The notes below the pieces were generated by a model that did not search any database, was not told where the DNA came from, and was given only the letters and a program-made list of their open reading frames with translations. The translations under genes and the position numbers were made by a program. A stretch of 64,000 nucleotides of DNA from Picrophilus oshimae DSM 9789 (GTDB taxonomy: Archaea > Thermoplasmatota > Thermoplasmata > Thermoplasmatales > Thermoplasmataceae): the NCBI RefSeq assembly GCF_900176435.1, contig NZ_FWYE01000001.1, positions 1 to 64,000 on the forward strand, given 5' to 3'. Below are positions 28,534 through 37,923 of this stretch, piece after piece (within the stretch, counting starts at the first letter, position 1; every line of letters begins with the position of its first letter).

Positions 28534-28788
28534 TTATTATAAAGGTTCATTTATTAATGGTAAAATTAAATTTTTAAAAAGCTTTTTCTATTGCATAATT
28601 TAAATTGATTGATAAAAAGTCATAAAATGATGGGTTTAAACATACAGTGACTGCACATTTATTATAATTTTAATACGGCCATATTTATGCCTTATAATTA
28701 TACATATATTTATTTATCAATTAAGATCTTAAATGAACATTTTTAATGAAATGAATATTTATTTTTATTGTTTTTTTAATGACATACT

Positions 28789-29622
28789 GTGCTAAAGAAA
28801 TATTTGGATTATATAAAAATTGAAAACATGTTATTTGATCTTCCATTCATTCTGGCAGGCATGCTAATAGCATCCCATTATATTCATTATATAAAATTTC
28901 TTTTAATTTTAATTGCAGGTGCATCTGCAAGAACCTCTGCAATGTCAATAAACAGGATAATTGGAAAAAAATACGATATGATCAATCCAAGAAAAAAAGA
29001 CTGGGCCCTTGTTTCAGGTAACATAAAAATGAAGGATGCAATTTTATTTACATTAATCTTCATTGTTATATTTGAAATATGCACATTTCTTTTAAATTAC
29101 CTTGTTTTCTATCTTTCATTTTTTGTTGTTATAATGTTTATAATTGATCCATTTTTGAAAAGGTATACAGCAATCAGGCATATTTTCATGGGTGGAATCA
29201 TAGGCCTTGGGGTCATCGGTGGTTATCTCGCGGTAAAACCGGCTTTTACATACAATCCATTAATATATATAATATCGGTTTCAGTTGCATTATGGGTTGC
29301 CGGTTTTGATATTATATATACCATACAGGACATTGAATACGATAAAATAAATGGGCTTAAAACCATTGTTAATACCTACGGAATAAAAAACGGGGTTTAT
29401 GCATCAGATTTATTTCATATTTCATCCGCTGTTTTGTTTTTTATCTCCGGTATAATAATAAATTCTTTATACTATTATACAGCTCTTTTAATAATATATA
29501 CAATAATGATTAAAGAGCATTTAATTATAAGGAATGATATAAATAAAATAATGACCTTTTTTAGATTGAATTCATTTATAGGCATCGTATTTTTAATAGG
29601 CATTGCCCTTTCATTAAGATGA
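28789..29622 (+). CDS. UbiA-family prenyltransferase
   Basis: 277 residues, start GTG at 28789, about 8 hydrophobic helices. The first Asp-rich motif is NRIIGKKYDMINPRKKD and the second is in the YTIQDIEYDK block, both with the N/D-x-x-x-D pattern of UbiA enzymes. It would attach a polyprenyl chain to an aromatic or quinone precursor, most likely a 4-hydroxybenzoate- or MqnP/MenA-type step in menaquinone synthesis. The 255 bases before it, after the tRNA gene, are AT-rich and show no other gene. Confidence 0.8.
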   Translation: MLKKYLDYIKIENMLFDLPFILAGMLIASHYIHYIKFLLILIAGASARTSAMSINRIIGKKYDMINPRKKDWALVSGNIKMKDAILFTLIFIVIFEICTFLLNYLVFYLSFFVVIMFIIDPFLKRYTAIRHIFMGGIIGLGVIGGYLAVKPAFTYNPLIYIISVSVALWVAGFDIIYTIQDIEYDKINGLKTIVNTYGIKNGVYASDLFHISSAVLFFISGIIINSLYYYTALLIIYTIMIKEHLIIRNDINKIMTFFRLNSFIGIVFLIGIALSLR

Positions 29623-29636
29623 TTGCTTTGATTTTA

Positions 29637-30725
29637 TTATTGAATTCTTAGATAATAATTAATAAGGTTATCAGATATTTTATACTCATTATTTATTTTC
29701 CTCACGAGGCCATGCCTTATAAGTGATTTTACAACACGATATTTGTTTGAAATTTTTATTTCGTTAAAGCCCTTGCCTGATGATAACATTTTGATTAATG
29801 ATAGTTCATTCCTTGTAAGCATTGATAGTTCATGATTTATAATATTTTTATACGTTGGATCCTGAAGGAATGAATCTATTGAACATTTATTCCATGAGAG
29901 ATCGATGCCTGCAAGGTTAAGCCAGGCAGGTATGCCACCTGTTATAATATATATCTTTTCAAGTGTTTCTATATCACATGTTAAATTCATATCTTTAAAT
30001 CCAGCTGACAGAAAATCAATGGATTGATCATGGTTGAATGGGCCTATTTCAATGTTTTTAAAAAAGGCATAGAACGGTTCGTCATGGTTATTAAGCATTT
30101 CATCAAGTATTCCTGTTTCAGATCCTGATATAATATAATTTACATTTTTATGTTCATTAAATCTTGAGCGCATTGTTCTTAATATTTCTGGAAAAGGCTC
30201 CTTTAGCATTCTTATGTACTGGAACTCATCGATCATTAAAACCATTTTTGTTCCAAGGTCCTCGGCAAATTTTTCAGGCATATCAATAATATTTTCAATA
30301 ATCTCTGATGCCTTTAATCTATTATCAAGATAATCATTGTATCTCTTTAATATAAATTCAAAATTATCAAATCTTATTCCTATCTGTTCAATACCGCCAA
30401 GAAAAAGGTTTATCTTCCTTTTTATTTCTTCCCTGTAATACTTCAACCTGTATCTTTTTGATATTGAATCAATAAGTGCGTTCAGCAGCCTTGATGAATA
30501 GTCATTTACACTTGTTATGCCCTCTATGTTAAATTTTACAACCAGGACGTCATTCTTCTCAAGAATTGATCTTGCGGCATTTAATATTGATGATTTTCCC
30601 ATTCTTCTGTAACCTGTAACTGCCAGAGGCTGCCTGGTTTTATATGATTTTAATATATCTGAAATTTCATCCTTTCTGTCGTATAATTCATTTAAATCAA
30701 GCTCACGGCCAAAGATAAACTTCAT
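29637..30725 (-). CDS. Archaeal ATPase family protein (AAA/STAND-type)
   Basis: 362 residues. Walker A is GYRRMGKSS (residues about 38-46) and Walker B is in TKMVLMIDEFQYI (about 160-172); a C-terminal winged-helix region follows (about 290-362). This is the archaeal ATPase PF01637-type family, often lineage-specific and of unknown function. The ATG at 30723-30725 lies inside the first of two perfect palindromes, which suggests autoregulation. Confidence 0.8.
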   Translation of the reverse strand: MKFIFGRELDLNELYDRKDEISDILKSYKTRQPLAVTGYRRMGKSSILNAARSILEKNDVLVVKFNIEGITSVNDYSSRLLNALIDSISKRYRLKYYREEIKRKINLFLGGIEQIGIRFDNFEFILKRYNDYLDNRLKASEIIENIIDMPEKFAEDLGTKMVLMIDEFQYIRMLKEPFPEILRTMRSRFNEHKNVNYIISGSETGILDEMLNNHDEPFYAFFKNIEIGPFNHDQSIDFLSAGFKDMNLTCDIETLEKIYIITGGIPAWLNLAGIDLSWNKCSIDSFLQDPTYKNIINHELSMLTRNELSLIKMLSSGKGFNEIKISNKYRVVKSLIRHGLVRKINNEYKISDNLINYYLRIQ

Positions 30726-30752
30726 CGGTACCGATATAATATCGGTACCGAT
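30724..30752. promoter_or_regulatory. Twin palindromes at the start of the archaeal ATPase gene
   Basis: ATCGGTACCGAT occurs at 30724-30735 and 30741-30752, each a perfect 12-base palindrome, 17 bases apart start to start. The first overlaps the ATG at 30723-30725; a TATA-like element (TTTATATT on the minus strand) lies at about 30754-30762. The position between TATA box and start codon suits a repressor-operator or RNA element. Confidence 0.65.
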
Positions 30753-31010
30753 AATATAAATTTATCCATGATTGTTTAATACCAGTATTAAATATATTTA
30801 TCAATAAATAATGTTATATAGTATCATTATTTCTTAATTAAAAATGTTATGTTTATTTATTATATAACCTTTATTTTTTTGATTTTAAATAAAAATATAT
30901 CATATTATATATTATAGGGTTAAATTTATCCTTTATTCAATATAATAAAAAAAGATTTATATTTAATAATATTTAAGGTTATAGCTTGAAACAAAATTAA
31001 TGGTGAAATA

Positions 31011-32834
31011 ATGATCAGCCTTTATCTATTGATTATAATCATTCCAGCTGCAGGATTTCCATTAGAATACCTGTTAAAAAGATTTACAGGTCTTTACAGT
31101 TCATTGGCAATTCTCGCATCATTGTTAATATTAATTGATGCATATATTTATGGAGGGAATATATATGTTCATTACACATGGTTTTATAACATAGATTTTG
31201 GAATTTATATTGATCATCTATCCTTAATAATGGCTTTTATTGTCTTGTCAGTATCATTAATAATAAACGTTTTTTCAGTATTTTACATGGGTAAAGACCC
31301 AAGGAATAGAACCTATTTTTCAGAGATAAGCATATTTGTTGCCTCAATGCTTGGCCTTGTTCTTTCATCAAATCTTGTATTTACTTTTTTGTTCTGGGAG
31401 CTTGTCGGCATAATGTCATATCTTTTAATAGGTTTCTGGTACTTTAAGCCTAATGCAGCATATGCTGCAAAGAAATCATTATTAATAACAAGGCTTGGTG
31501 ATCTATCCTTTATTATTGGCCTATCGATTATATATGTATCACTTAACAGAATAGATCCGGCCAGTCCTTTAAGTATACCATACCTAATATCAAATTCAGG
31601 TTATATATCAAAAATAATTGGAAAATACACATTGACACTTTCATTGATGTTTATATTTATAGGTGCATTATCAAAATCTGCACAGTTTCCATTGCATGTC
31701 TGGCTTCCTGATGCCATGGAGGGGCCAACAACGGTATCCGCGCTGATACATGCTGCAACAATGGTTACTGCAGGTGTATATATAATAGCAAGGCTGTTCC
31801 CATTGTTTTATTATTCATATTCAATGTATACAATAGCCATTATTGGCTCTGTTACAGCCATACTTGGTGCATTAATGGGCATCGCTGTAAATGATATGAA
31901 AAGGATACTTGCATATTCAACCATGAGCCAGCTTGGATACATGTTCTCGGCACTTGGCATGTCCGGAATATTTTTCTATTCCGGTGTTTCATTTGCAATG
32001 TACCAGCTGCTTGTCCATGCCGTTTTTAAGGCATTGCTATTCATGTCCGCGGCCGTTGTAATGATGTACACGCTTGAAACAAGGGATATAAGATCCCTTG
32101 GTGGCCTGTTCAGAAAAATGCCGGCAACCGCAATATTAATGCTTATAGGCTCCATAACGCTTGCAGGCATTCCGCCGACTGCAGGCTTCTATTCAAAGGA
32201 TGAGATAGTTTTCCTTGGTTATGCATACTTTGAAAGAACCGGGAATATTGTACCCTTCATGCTTTTATTAATAACCGAGGCTGTTACGTCCATTTATATA
32301 TTTAGAATGTACTTTAATATTTTTCTTGGTAAGACAAAAACAAAGGCTGCTGAAAATGCCAAAGATCCAAAATTTATATATTTAATACCGTTGATAATAT
32401 TAGCATTTCTATCACTGTTCCTTGGCCCATTCAGGTATAATTTCTATAAATTTATAGATCCGCATGTTTATATATATACACCACCTGCCTACATTGAGGT
32501 AGTAACGGTAATTGCCGCGCTTTCTGGTATTTACATTGCATACATTATATATAATATAAATTTCAACTCAGGTTTATACAATATAATAAGAAACAGGTTC
32601 TATATTGATAGATTCTATAATTATATAGCCAATGTTTTTATTGAAATATCTTTTGTTACGGGCATTTTTGATAGAATATATGATAATTTTCTTGATAATA
32701 TGGCAGGAAAAATTGTTAAAACCGGTACCATGCTAAAAAGGATTCAAAATGGTTCATTAGAATATTATATAATCTTCCTGCTTGGTGGCCTTGCTGCAAT
32801 ATTTACAATTGTTGAGTTTATGGTGATGCTATGA
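31011..32834 (+). CDS. nuoL: NADH-quinone oxidoreductase subunit L-like proton-pumping protein
   Basis: 607 residues, about 16 hydrophobic helices. The antiporter-like core has FPLHVWLPDAMEGPTTVSALIHAATMVTAG and the catalytic-channel Lys region, and the C-terminus has the amphipathic lateral helix and last helix (LKRIQNGSLEYY) typical of NuoL. It acts in the cytoplasmic membrane as a proton channel in a complex I-like enzyme. GGTGA at 31003-31007 precedes the ATG. Only L and M are here; the other subunits must be elsewhere. Confidence 0.88.
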   Translation: MISLYLLIIIIPAAGFPLEYLLKRFTGLYSSLAILASLLILIDAYIYGGNIYVHYTWFYNIDFGIYIDHLSLIMAFIVLSVSLIINVFSVFYMGKDPRNRTYFSEISIFVASMLGLVLSSNLVFTFLFWELVGIMSYLLIGFWYFKPNAAYAAKKSLLITRLGDLSFIIGLSIIYVSLNRIDPASPLSIPYLISNSGYISKIIGKYTLTLSLMFIFIGALSKSAQFPLHVWLPDAMEGPTTVSALIHAATMVTAGVYIIARLFPLFYYSYSMYTIAIIGSVTAILGALMGIAVNDMKRILAYSTMSQLGYMFSALGMSGIFFYSGVSFAMYQLLVHAVFKALLFMSAAVVMMYTLETRDIRSLGGLFRKMPATAILMLIGSITLAGIPPTAGFYSKDEIVFLGYAYFERTGNIVPFMLLLITEAVTSIYIFRMYFNIFLGKTKTKAAENAKDPKFIYLIPLIILAFLSLFLGPFRYNFYKFIDPHVYIYTPPAYIEVVTVIAALSGIYIAYIIYNINFNSGLYNIIRNRFYIDRFYNYIANVFIEISFVTGIFDRIYDNFLDNMAGKIVKTGTMLKRIQNGSLEYYIIFLLGGLAAIFTIVEFMVML

Positions 32835-34312
32835 TTCTTGAGATATTATTATTATCATTTTTAACAGGTTCAATCGCCGCATTTTTCATCAAGGATAATG
32901 CCAGGATCTTTTCAATATTGTATACATTAATCATAACGTTTGTTTTTATATTATATTCGATATTTAAATTCATAAACTACAACGGCTCATTAATATCGGT
33001 ATTTAATTACAATATTGTTTCATATTCAAATTCTGGGCTCTCATTTTATATAACATTATCATTTGGGCTGACCGGTTTCACGGATGCCCTGATAATAATG
33101 TCCATGGTTGTAACGTTATTTGCATTAATGATCTCTGATTATAATAATCCATCATTCTATGGTCTGATCATGATAACAGGCTTTGGATTATCAGGATTCT
33201 TTGCATCGATGAATTTTCTGTTTTTCTACGTTTTCTGGGAGGTCGTCATAATTCCAATGTTTATAATTATCTCAAGGTACGGCGGCAATAATAAAAGGCT
33301 TATATCATTAAAGTTTTTTATATATACGCATCTTGGTTCATTATTTTTGCTTTTAAGCATCTTTACATTGTCCGGCTACTATTTCATTGATACAAATGTA
33401 TTAACGTTTCAGATACATACTTTAATGAATCCGTACTTTCAGAGAACAATACCAAGGGCAGGATACTATTTTATAATCTTCGGCTTCCTTGCTGCATTTC
33501 TTATAAAGCTACCAGCCTTTCCCCTTCACGAGTGGCTGCCAAATGCACATTACACTGCACCGTTTCCTGGAAGCATAATGCTCTCAGGTGGCCTGCTCTC
33601 CATGGGCGGCTATGGTCTTCTTGGTATTTTGTATCCTGTATCAGGCCTTTTCCCAAAAATCTTGATATACATATTAATATCCACTGGAATCATTGGTATT
33701 GTTTATTTTTCATTAACATCAATGTTTCAGACAAACCTTAAAAGAATGATAGCATATTCAAGCGCTGCAGAGATGTCCTTTGTTCTTGTATCATTTGGTA
33801 CATCAGTAATATCAAGCGGTTATCCAAGGGTTCTTGACCTCTCTGGAGGCATGTATCAAACAGTAGCGCATAGTTTTGTAATATCACTTGCCTTTGCATC
33901 GCTTTTCTACATTTATAAAAGAACCGGTACGCTTCAGATATACGGCCTTGGTGGTATTCAAAGAAATATTCCCATGGCATCGTCGTTCTTTATGATCTCA
34001 ATGCTTGCATCTTTTGGTGTTCCGGCACTTGCAGGTTTCATCGGTGAGTTTTCAATAATAGTTGGATCCTATTATTCGATAGGTCTTTTAACGTTAATTA
34101 TTGTTGCAGGACTAATGATAGCCACCGGATACTTTCTATGGGCGGTACAGCGTTCACTCTATGGCATTTACAATGAAAACCTTGGTAAATTAAATGATTT
34201 AAATGGATACGAACTCCTGATTTTATTAACCATGCTCCTTGTATCCATATTTTTCGGCATCTATCCGGAACCGGTTTTTGGAATTATGCATCTTTATGCC
34301 ATGAAAATCTAG
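32831..34312 (+). CDS. nuoM: NADH-quinone oxidoreductase subunit M-like protein
   Basis: 493 residues with about 14 hydrophobic helices. FLAAFLIKLPAFPLHEWLPNAHYTAP and the SMGGYGLL block match NuoM. The start overlaps the nuoL stop by ATGA, with GGTGAT at 32822-32827. It pairs with NuoL in the membrane arm. The 3' end is followed closely by a small unknown gene. Confidence 0.88.
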   Translation: MILEILLLSFLTGSIAAFFIKDNARIFSILYTLIITFVFILYSIFKFINYNGSLISVFNYNIVSYSNSGLSFYITLSFGLTGFTDALIIMSMVVTLFALMISDYNNPSFYGLIMITGFGLSGFFASMNFLFFYVFWEVVIIPMFIIISRYGGNNKRLISLKFFIYTHLGSLFLLLSIFTLSGYYFIDTNVLTFQIHTLMNPYFQRTIPRAGYYFIIFGFLAAFLIKLPAFPLHEWLPNAHYTAPFPGSIMLSGGLLSMGGYGLLGILYPVSGLFPKILIYILISTGIIGIVYFSLTSMFQTNLKRMIAYSSAAEMSFVLVSFGTSVISSGYPRVLDLSGGMYQTVAHSFVISLAFASLFYIYKRTGTLQIYGLGGIQRNIPMASSFFMISMLASFGVPALAGFIGEFSIIVGSYYSIGLLTLIIVAGLMIATGYFLWAVQRSLYGIYNENLGKLNDLNGYELLILLTMLLVSIFFGIYPEPVFGIMHLYAMKI

Positions 34313-34321
34313 GTGATTTTT

Positions 34322-34657
34322 ATGTATGTAAATAATATAATAGATATAATAAAGGGATCCATGCTTTACGGTGATGTTGAAAATGCGTATAAAATGATAC
34401 TTAAGGGAAGGTCAATCGCAGAAAAAAACAGAAACCAGGCACAGATAAAACTTTTCAGATGCATGGAGCTCATGATAAGGGGCGAGATAGGCATCGATGA
34501 TTTTATTAAAAGTTTAAAGGATCTTAACATAAGATCGATAAAATACGTGGAGAACAAAAATGAATACATTGATTCAATCATTAACGTGTTTTTATATTCA
34601 ATAAGCAGGTATAATATTAGATACCCGGAGTACATTAATAAAAGGATTGATCCATAA
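34322..34657 (+). CDS. Hypothetical protein downstream of nuoM
   Basis: 111 residues from the ATG at 34322, chosen because GGTGAT (34312-34317) sits at the right distance; the GTG at 34313 is in frame but overlaps that site. No membrane segment; mostly helical, with charged residues. It could be an accessory factor of the NuoLM unit or an unrelated small protein; not recognised. Confidence 0.55.
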   Translation: MYVNNIIDIIKGSMLYGDVENAYKMILKGRSIAEKNRNQAQIKLFRCMELMIRGEIGIDDFIKSLKDLNIRSIKYVENKNEYIDSIINVFLYSISRYNIRYPEYINKRIDP

Positions 34658-34659
34658 TT

Positions 34660-35574
34660 TTATATTAAATCTCTGTTAAAGTATGAATTAAACCTTGTTA
34701 CTATGGAAAAATCATTAAATTTTTTTGATATTTCAGAGAGGCATAGATCCAGCTCATCTACGTTTTCATAGTAAAAAAGCATCACGGCAATATCACCAAA
34801 GAACCTGAATAATAGATACCTCTGTGATACCAGTGGCATTGAATTAATTGTTCTCTTTAAATTTTTCTCTGAATCCTCAATTTTTAATGTAACAACAAAG
34901 ATATTCTGTGAAAGATTTTTTGAAAGCATTCTTTGATCAATTACAGGCATTAAATAAAAGTATTTGTTTTGAAGCATGAAATTTATCTATCTGTTCACTG
35001 TTTTTACAGATTTTTTTATCCTGTCTGAAATCACCTTTAGATTTATATCGTATATATCCTTGTATGCTATGGAATTGTATAGATCCTTAAGATAATCCGG
35101 CATGGAAAAATTATAATCATAATTTGTGATTTTTAATATATTGTATTCATTATTAAGCATGTCATTTATTATTCTTATATTTTTGTCCAGTATGTTCAGT
35201 GGGGAGTTCAAAATCTCAATAATGAAGACCCAGCTTGCATTAATGGAAAAAATGCCGGATGATTCATAGATATGGCCAAGATGCATTGACTCTATGAAAT
35301 ATATTCCTGATAACCGGTCAAATATTTTTGAAATTTTTATACTATTCCCGGGAATTAAAATTACCTGCCTTGCCACGATCTCATTCGAAGGAATCAATGC
35401 AAGCTTTTTTATATAGCCTGAATCGACCAGAATATGCCATGATTTGTAAACGGCACCAGGATTTATATAATTATATTTTGATATATTATATGGTGTTGGC
35501 CTTGTTGAAAATGTATTAAATTCCTCGTTAGGCCAGTTCCAGGATCTAAAAATGGTTCTTGTAATTTCATCCAT
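34660..35574 (-). pseudogene. HTH-type regulator of the RPTPYNIS family, interrupted by an in-frame TAG
   Basis: Two open stretches in the same frame: 34987-35574 (195 residues) and 34660-34977. The TAG at 34987-34989 sits within the HTH region where the paralog at 35832 reads KRALDYFVKNEYFYY; here the line is VNR-stop-INFMLQNKYFYL, exactly colinear. The joined protein would have 303 residues, close to the paralog's 307. The N-terminus has a winged-helix-like unit with RPTPYNIS. It may be a decayed copy, a two-part gene with reinitiation at the ATG at 34975-34977, or a recoded stop. Confidence 0.6.
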
Positions 35575-35682
35575 AATATATATTTATTACCATATATAAA
35601 ACATTTTTGCATTTTTATTATATTAAAGGAAATGAAATATTTATATAGAAGAATAAAATTAATACTATAATACGGTGTTTTT

Positions 35683-35829
35683 ATGGCAGATAAGGAAGAC
35701 AAAAAGAAGGAGAAGGAATTTTTAAAGAAGTTAAGAAAGAATAGCATAAAAAGCGATGATATAGCGGAGGATGCTGCGGCTGCCGAGGAGGACGCTCTTG
35801 AAGGTGGACAGTTTGAGCACGGTGAGTAG
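35683..35829 (+). CDS. Small, highly charged protein (48 residues)
   Basis: ATG at 35683, TAG at 35827-35829. The N-terminal half is Lys/Glu-rich (MADKEDKKKEKEFLKKLRK), the C-terminal half acidic with an Ala/Glu run. No hydrophobic segment. It lies between two divergent paralogous HTH genes and ends 2 bases before the TTG start of the right-hand one, with GGTGAG at the junction serving as that gene's Shine-Dalgarno. Function unknown. Confidence 0.6.
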   Translation: MADKEDKKKEKEFLKKLRKNSIKSDDIAEDAAAAEEDALEGGQFEHGE

Positions 35830-35831
35830 TC

Positions 35832-36756
35832 TTGCATAGAACCATTAAAAATGATATAAACATAGAAATAATAAGAAGATTTAACTGGCCGGAAAATTCC
35901 GGATCCTATTCTGAGAGGCCGACACCGTATAATATATCAAGGAGTCTTAATATATCACCATCGAGTACATATTATGCATGGAACAAGGTTTTTGGCAACA
36001 ACGGCATTGTAAATACAGTAAGAATAAATGTTAGATCCTCACTTCTTGGATTTTACAGATACATTGTTATGTCATCATATGAAAATGATAATGATATTAA
36101 AAAATTGATGGATCTTTATTTTATAGAATCAATATACTATGGAAGGGTCGAGAGCAGTTCAGGAATAGAAATACCTGATAAAACTGCAACAATAATAATC
36201 ATAGCCAATTCCTATGAAATGGCCATAGAGGAGATGAAGGTAATAAAGGCTGTGATAGACCCTGTTTACATATATATAAACAATGTGCCAATGGATATAA
36301 AAAAGGCAAGAATCAACGATATACATAGAAAAATACTAAATTATATATCATACAAAGAACCATTTAACCTTACAGCAAAGAGTGTGGCAGAGGCACTTAA
36401 TATAAATCCTGCAACAGCAAAGCGTGCCCTGGACTACTTTGTAAAAAATGAGTACTTTTATTATACCCTGTTCTTTAACGTAAGAATGGTAAAATCAAAT
36501 ATAATAAGCATTGACTGTTTTCTGTCCTGATGGCAGGATAAATGAAACAATAAATAAACTAAAAAAGATAGATTTTCTAAATCAAAGGTATCTTGTTTAC
36601 AGGCAGTTTTACAGTGGCTTTTCAATGAAACTCATTGCAGATACAAAATCTGAGGTGGACGATATAATAAAAATAAGTTCAAAAACACTTGATAACTTTA
36701 TGTTAATGACAAATTTCAATGCCTACTTTAACCGGGATTTAAAATGGTGTTTATAA
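35832..36756 (+). pseudogene. HTH-type regulator of the RPTPYNIS family, +1 frameshifted
   Basis: The first frame (35832-36530, TTG start) reads an N-terminal RPTPYNIS winged-helix-like unit, a middle domain and the second HTH, ending in ISIDCFLS at a TGA. The second frame (from 36511) continues with DGRINETINKLKK and NQRYLVYR to FNAYFNRDLKW, matching the paralog's NSMPLVSQRYLLFR and FNSYFNRDL. A +1 shift is needed at either the TTTT run or the TCC TGA site. Product 307 residues if joined. Shift may be an error, decay or programmed recoding. Confidence 0.6.
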
Positions 36757-37923
36757 CGCCTTTTTTCTGGAATTGATATAAAAACTATAAGAATTGATAT
36801 TATTATGGCGAGGGTTAGCTTGCTGTATATTATCGGATATCCCGCATATGGTAAATTAAAAACCACTATTCCAACGATGTTTTTCAATGGAACCGGCATT
36901 GGATCCTCCGATGGATTTGCGACCCCTTTTGTTCTCACGTACTCTGATCCGTTTATATAGCATATTCTTATAATCTCATGGGCGTAATAAACACCGTTCT
37001 TCCATGGGGCATTGAATTCTATTATATCGCCTATTTTAACGGTTTTAGGATTTACCGGTTCAACAAATAAAAGTGACCCGGGTTTTATAACAGGGTACAT
37101 GCTTCCTGTTGGATCTGCAACAACGTAGTGCTCACTGTTAATAATATATGCAATGCCGGCAAATGCCAGCATCGATGCAATCAATATGACTGTGCCCTTT
37201 TCCATCCTTTTGTTTACCTTTATCCTTGGCTTTCTTTTTTCCTTTAATATTTTATTTATATATACATTGCCCTTCAATGTGTATTGTACAATTAACAGCA
37301 CCGCAGATATGGCAATTACACTGTAAACAAGCTGAAAATACTTTGAAACGTAGATTAATATTGTTAAATTACTGTAAAAATAGAATACAAATAAAAACAG
37401 AAACAATAATAAAAAGTTAAAATCACTTTTATAATATATAAATTCTGATAGAAATCCAGCAAGGATCAAAAAAAGCAGCTCAAAGAGTATTAAAGAAAAC
37501 AAATTTTTTACATCCATGTATGCACTGTATGGCACGGAGGATAGTGCAAATATTACCGATGATAAAAAAAATATTCCTTACCGCGGCCTTTTTGTTTGAC
37601 CTTGTTATAACAAGAAATAACATTGAGAATGAAAAGGCAAGTATAAGTGAATATAATAATATATTTGGTATTGCATTTATAATAAATATCAGTTTTATCT
37701 TTTTGAATGCTATAGCAGGCTCAAGTATTATAAATATGAGTATCAATGCATATAAAACACCCTTGTATGAATCTTTAAAGCTTATTTTTATATTTTTAAC
37801 AAAATAGATAAGTGCAATTAAAGGAAATAATGCCAGAAGCCAGCTATTATGTATTATAATAACCTCTAATTGATAAACCGCAATAAAAATTATTATTGAT
37901 ATGTATTCTGGTTTAATCCTCAT
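36723..37923 (-). pseudogene. Archaeal signal peptidase I with long membrane N-terminus, frameshifted at a T8 tract
   Basis: The downstream fragment (36723-37535) has the S26B motifs: catalytic Ser in DPTGSMYPVIKPGS, His in VYYAHEII (in place of the bacterial Lys) and Asp in NPSEDPMP. The upstream fragment (37480-37923, ATG at 37921-37923) is polytopic. Removing one T of the T8 run (A8 at 37564-37571 on plus) joins RNIFLSSVIFALSSVPYSAY smoothly into a 399-residue protein. If real, this is either a pseudogene or a slippage-switchable gene. Its start overlaps the DUF5305 gene end by 11 bases; GAGGT precedes it. The 3' end overlaps the convergent HTH gene. Confidence 0.7.

Noticed and set aside
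28373-28603. 76-codon open frame over the tRNA-Leu
   Set aside because: It covers the tRNA-Leu gene completely and has no family features; the tRNA structure is clear.
34987-34989. TAG as a pyrrolysine codon
   Set aside because: No pyrrolysine genes are visible and the neighbouring gene is interrupted by a different change; an ordinary nonsense codon, split gene or decay is simpler.
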